Below, piece by piece: positions 5,291 through 5,760 of a DNA stretch of 5,760 bases. The translations under genes were made by a program, and so were the position numbers. Under the pieces are notes generated by a model. That model made no database searches, was not told the DNA's origin, and was given only the letters and a program-made list of their open reading frames with translations. The stretch comes from Bacillota bacterium (GTDB taxonomy: Bacteria > Bacillota > Clostridia > Acetivibrionales > DTU013): the NCBI GenBank assembly GCA_023415815.1, contig JAEZJL010000475.1:1-5760 (forward strand), given 5' to 3'. Numbering within the stretch: the first letter of the stretch is position 1; each line of letters opens with the position of its first letter.

Positions 5291-5330
5291 GATAAAGACT
5301 TTAAATTAAGGCGTAAAGGAGAGCTTTATC
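5291..5330 (+). promoter_or_regulatory. Hairpin covering the ribosome site of the oxidoreductase gene
   Basis: GATAAAG (5291-5297) is the exact reverse complement of CTTTATC (5324-5330), and inside it CTTTA (5299-5303) pairs with TAAAG (5314-5318). The SD AAAGGAG (5315-5321) lies partly in the inner stem, and the outer stem ends at the base before the TTG start. The structure could restrict initiation. The stems are A/U-rich, so stability would be modest. Confidence 0.4.
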
Positions 5331-5760
5331 TTGAAGGTGGCCATCATCGGAGCGGGGACGTCCGGGCTGTCGTGTGCAATCGAGCTGGAGAGGAACGGCA
5401 TTTACCCGGTCATTTTTGAGCGGAACAGCTTTATCGGCGAATACCACCCCCACGTATCCGCATTTCTGAGCTTGCTTACCCGCCCGGCTGCGGACCCTGT
5501 CAGATTTATCAATAAAGAGCTGGGGATCAGCTTGAATCCGTTGAACCGGTTCAGGAAGGTCATCCATTTCTCGCCACATAACCAGGTAACCGTTTCCGGC
5601 CCGCTCGGATATTTCATGATCCGCGGGAAGGAGGAAATCTCGGTCCAGGGCCAGCTTTACGCGCAAATCAAGTCAAAGGTGCATTTCAACAGCTATGTCC
5701 AACCCGAGGATATTGAAAGGGAATTCGACTATGTCGTCGTAGGGGACGGACACTGGACAG
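5331..5760 (+). CDS. FAD/NAD(P)-binding oxidoreductase, N-terminal part (3' end outside window)
   Basis: The frame is open from TTG 5331 to the window edge (143 codons). AAAGGAG (5315-5321) lies 9 nt before the TTG. The protein begins directly with a Rossmann beta-alpha-beta fold: KVAIIGAGTSGLSCAIELE, where G7, G9 and G12 form the dinucleotide-binding GxGxxG. An acidic residue, Glu30 in VIFERN, ends the second strand and would bind the ribose of FAD. Near the edge DYVVVGDG (133-140) resembles the second conserved strand (DxVVxAxG) of FAD-dependent oxidoreductases. The substrate is unknown; geranylgeranyl-reductase-like and general NAD(P)/FAD-dependent families are both possible. It follows the PBP gene by 107 nt on the same strand; whether it is co-transcribed is unclear, as no strong terminator or promoter is seen between them. 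Confidence 0.82.
   Translation, partial: MKVAIIGAGTSGLSCAIELERNGIYPVIFERNSFIGEYHPHVSAFLSLLTRPAADPVRFINKELGISLNPLNRFRKVIHFSPHNQVTVSGPLGYFMIRGKEEISVQGQLYAQIKSKVHFNSYVQPEDIEREFDYVVVGDGHWT

Overview
The window looks like a chromosomal segment from a Clostridia-type Bacillota. This rests on strong AGGAG-type ribosome binding sites, use of TTG/GTG starts, and an FHA protein - SEDS glycosyltransferase - class B PBP cluster of the kind found in Clostridia. The species cannot be named. Base composition is uneven: the left ~0.6 kb is visibly AT-rich, while the cell-wall operon and the last gene are GC-richer, so the left side is probably accessory DNA next to a core operon.

Layout: (1) 1-473, the 3' end of an unrecognised gene. 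(2) 474-683, a probable frameshifted gene remnant containing a 9-bp-stem hairpin. (3) 681-2090, a mobile-element zone. A REP-like hairpin (681-719) is followed by a good sigma-A-type promoter (729-757) and an HUH/Y1 transposase of the IS200/REP-associated (RAYT) type (746-1615). Inverted copies of the same REP-like motif lie on the far side. Two ~100-bp degenerate 'mini' copies of the transposase 3' end plus REP are arranged in tandem at 1891-2090. Between them and the transposase, 1627-1890 holds no gene but has a perfect extended -10 box followed by a possible 86-nt folded RNA. (4) 2099-5223, an overlapping three-gene operon: an N-terminally anchored FHA protein, a FtsW/RodA/SpoVE family polymerase, and a class B penicillin-binding protein. 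(5) 5331-5760, the 5' part of an FAD/NAD(P)-binding oxidoreductase whose TTG start and SD sit in a potential hairpin.

How the genes work together: the SEDS protein would polymerise lipid II into glycan strands and the class B PBP would cross-link them. The FHA protein could tie the pair to Ser/Thr kinase signalling, as in the mycobacterial fhaB-rodA-pbpA neighbourhood. The mobile zone abuts the FHA start codon directly and has probably replaced the native 5' region of the operon; one REP copy even creates an extended -10 box facing it.

The most interesting signals are the REP-plus-transposase unit with its tandem mini-copies. Also notable is that the transposase promoter and SD point to an ATA codon, not to the upstream ATG, which suggests a lost start codon. 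No CRISPR array, rRNA or tRNA was seen.
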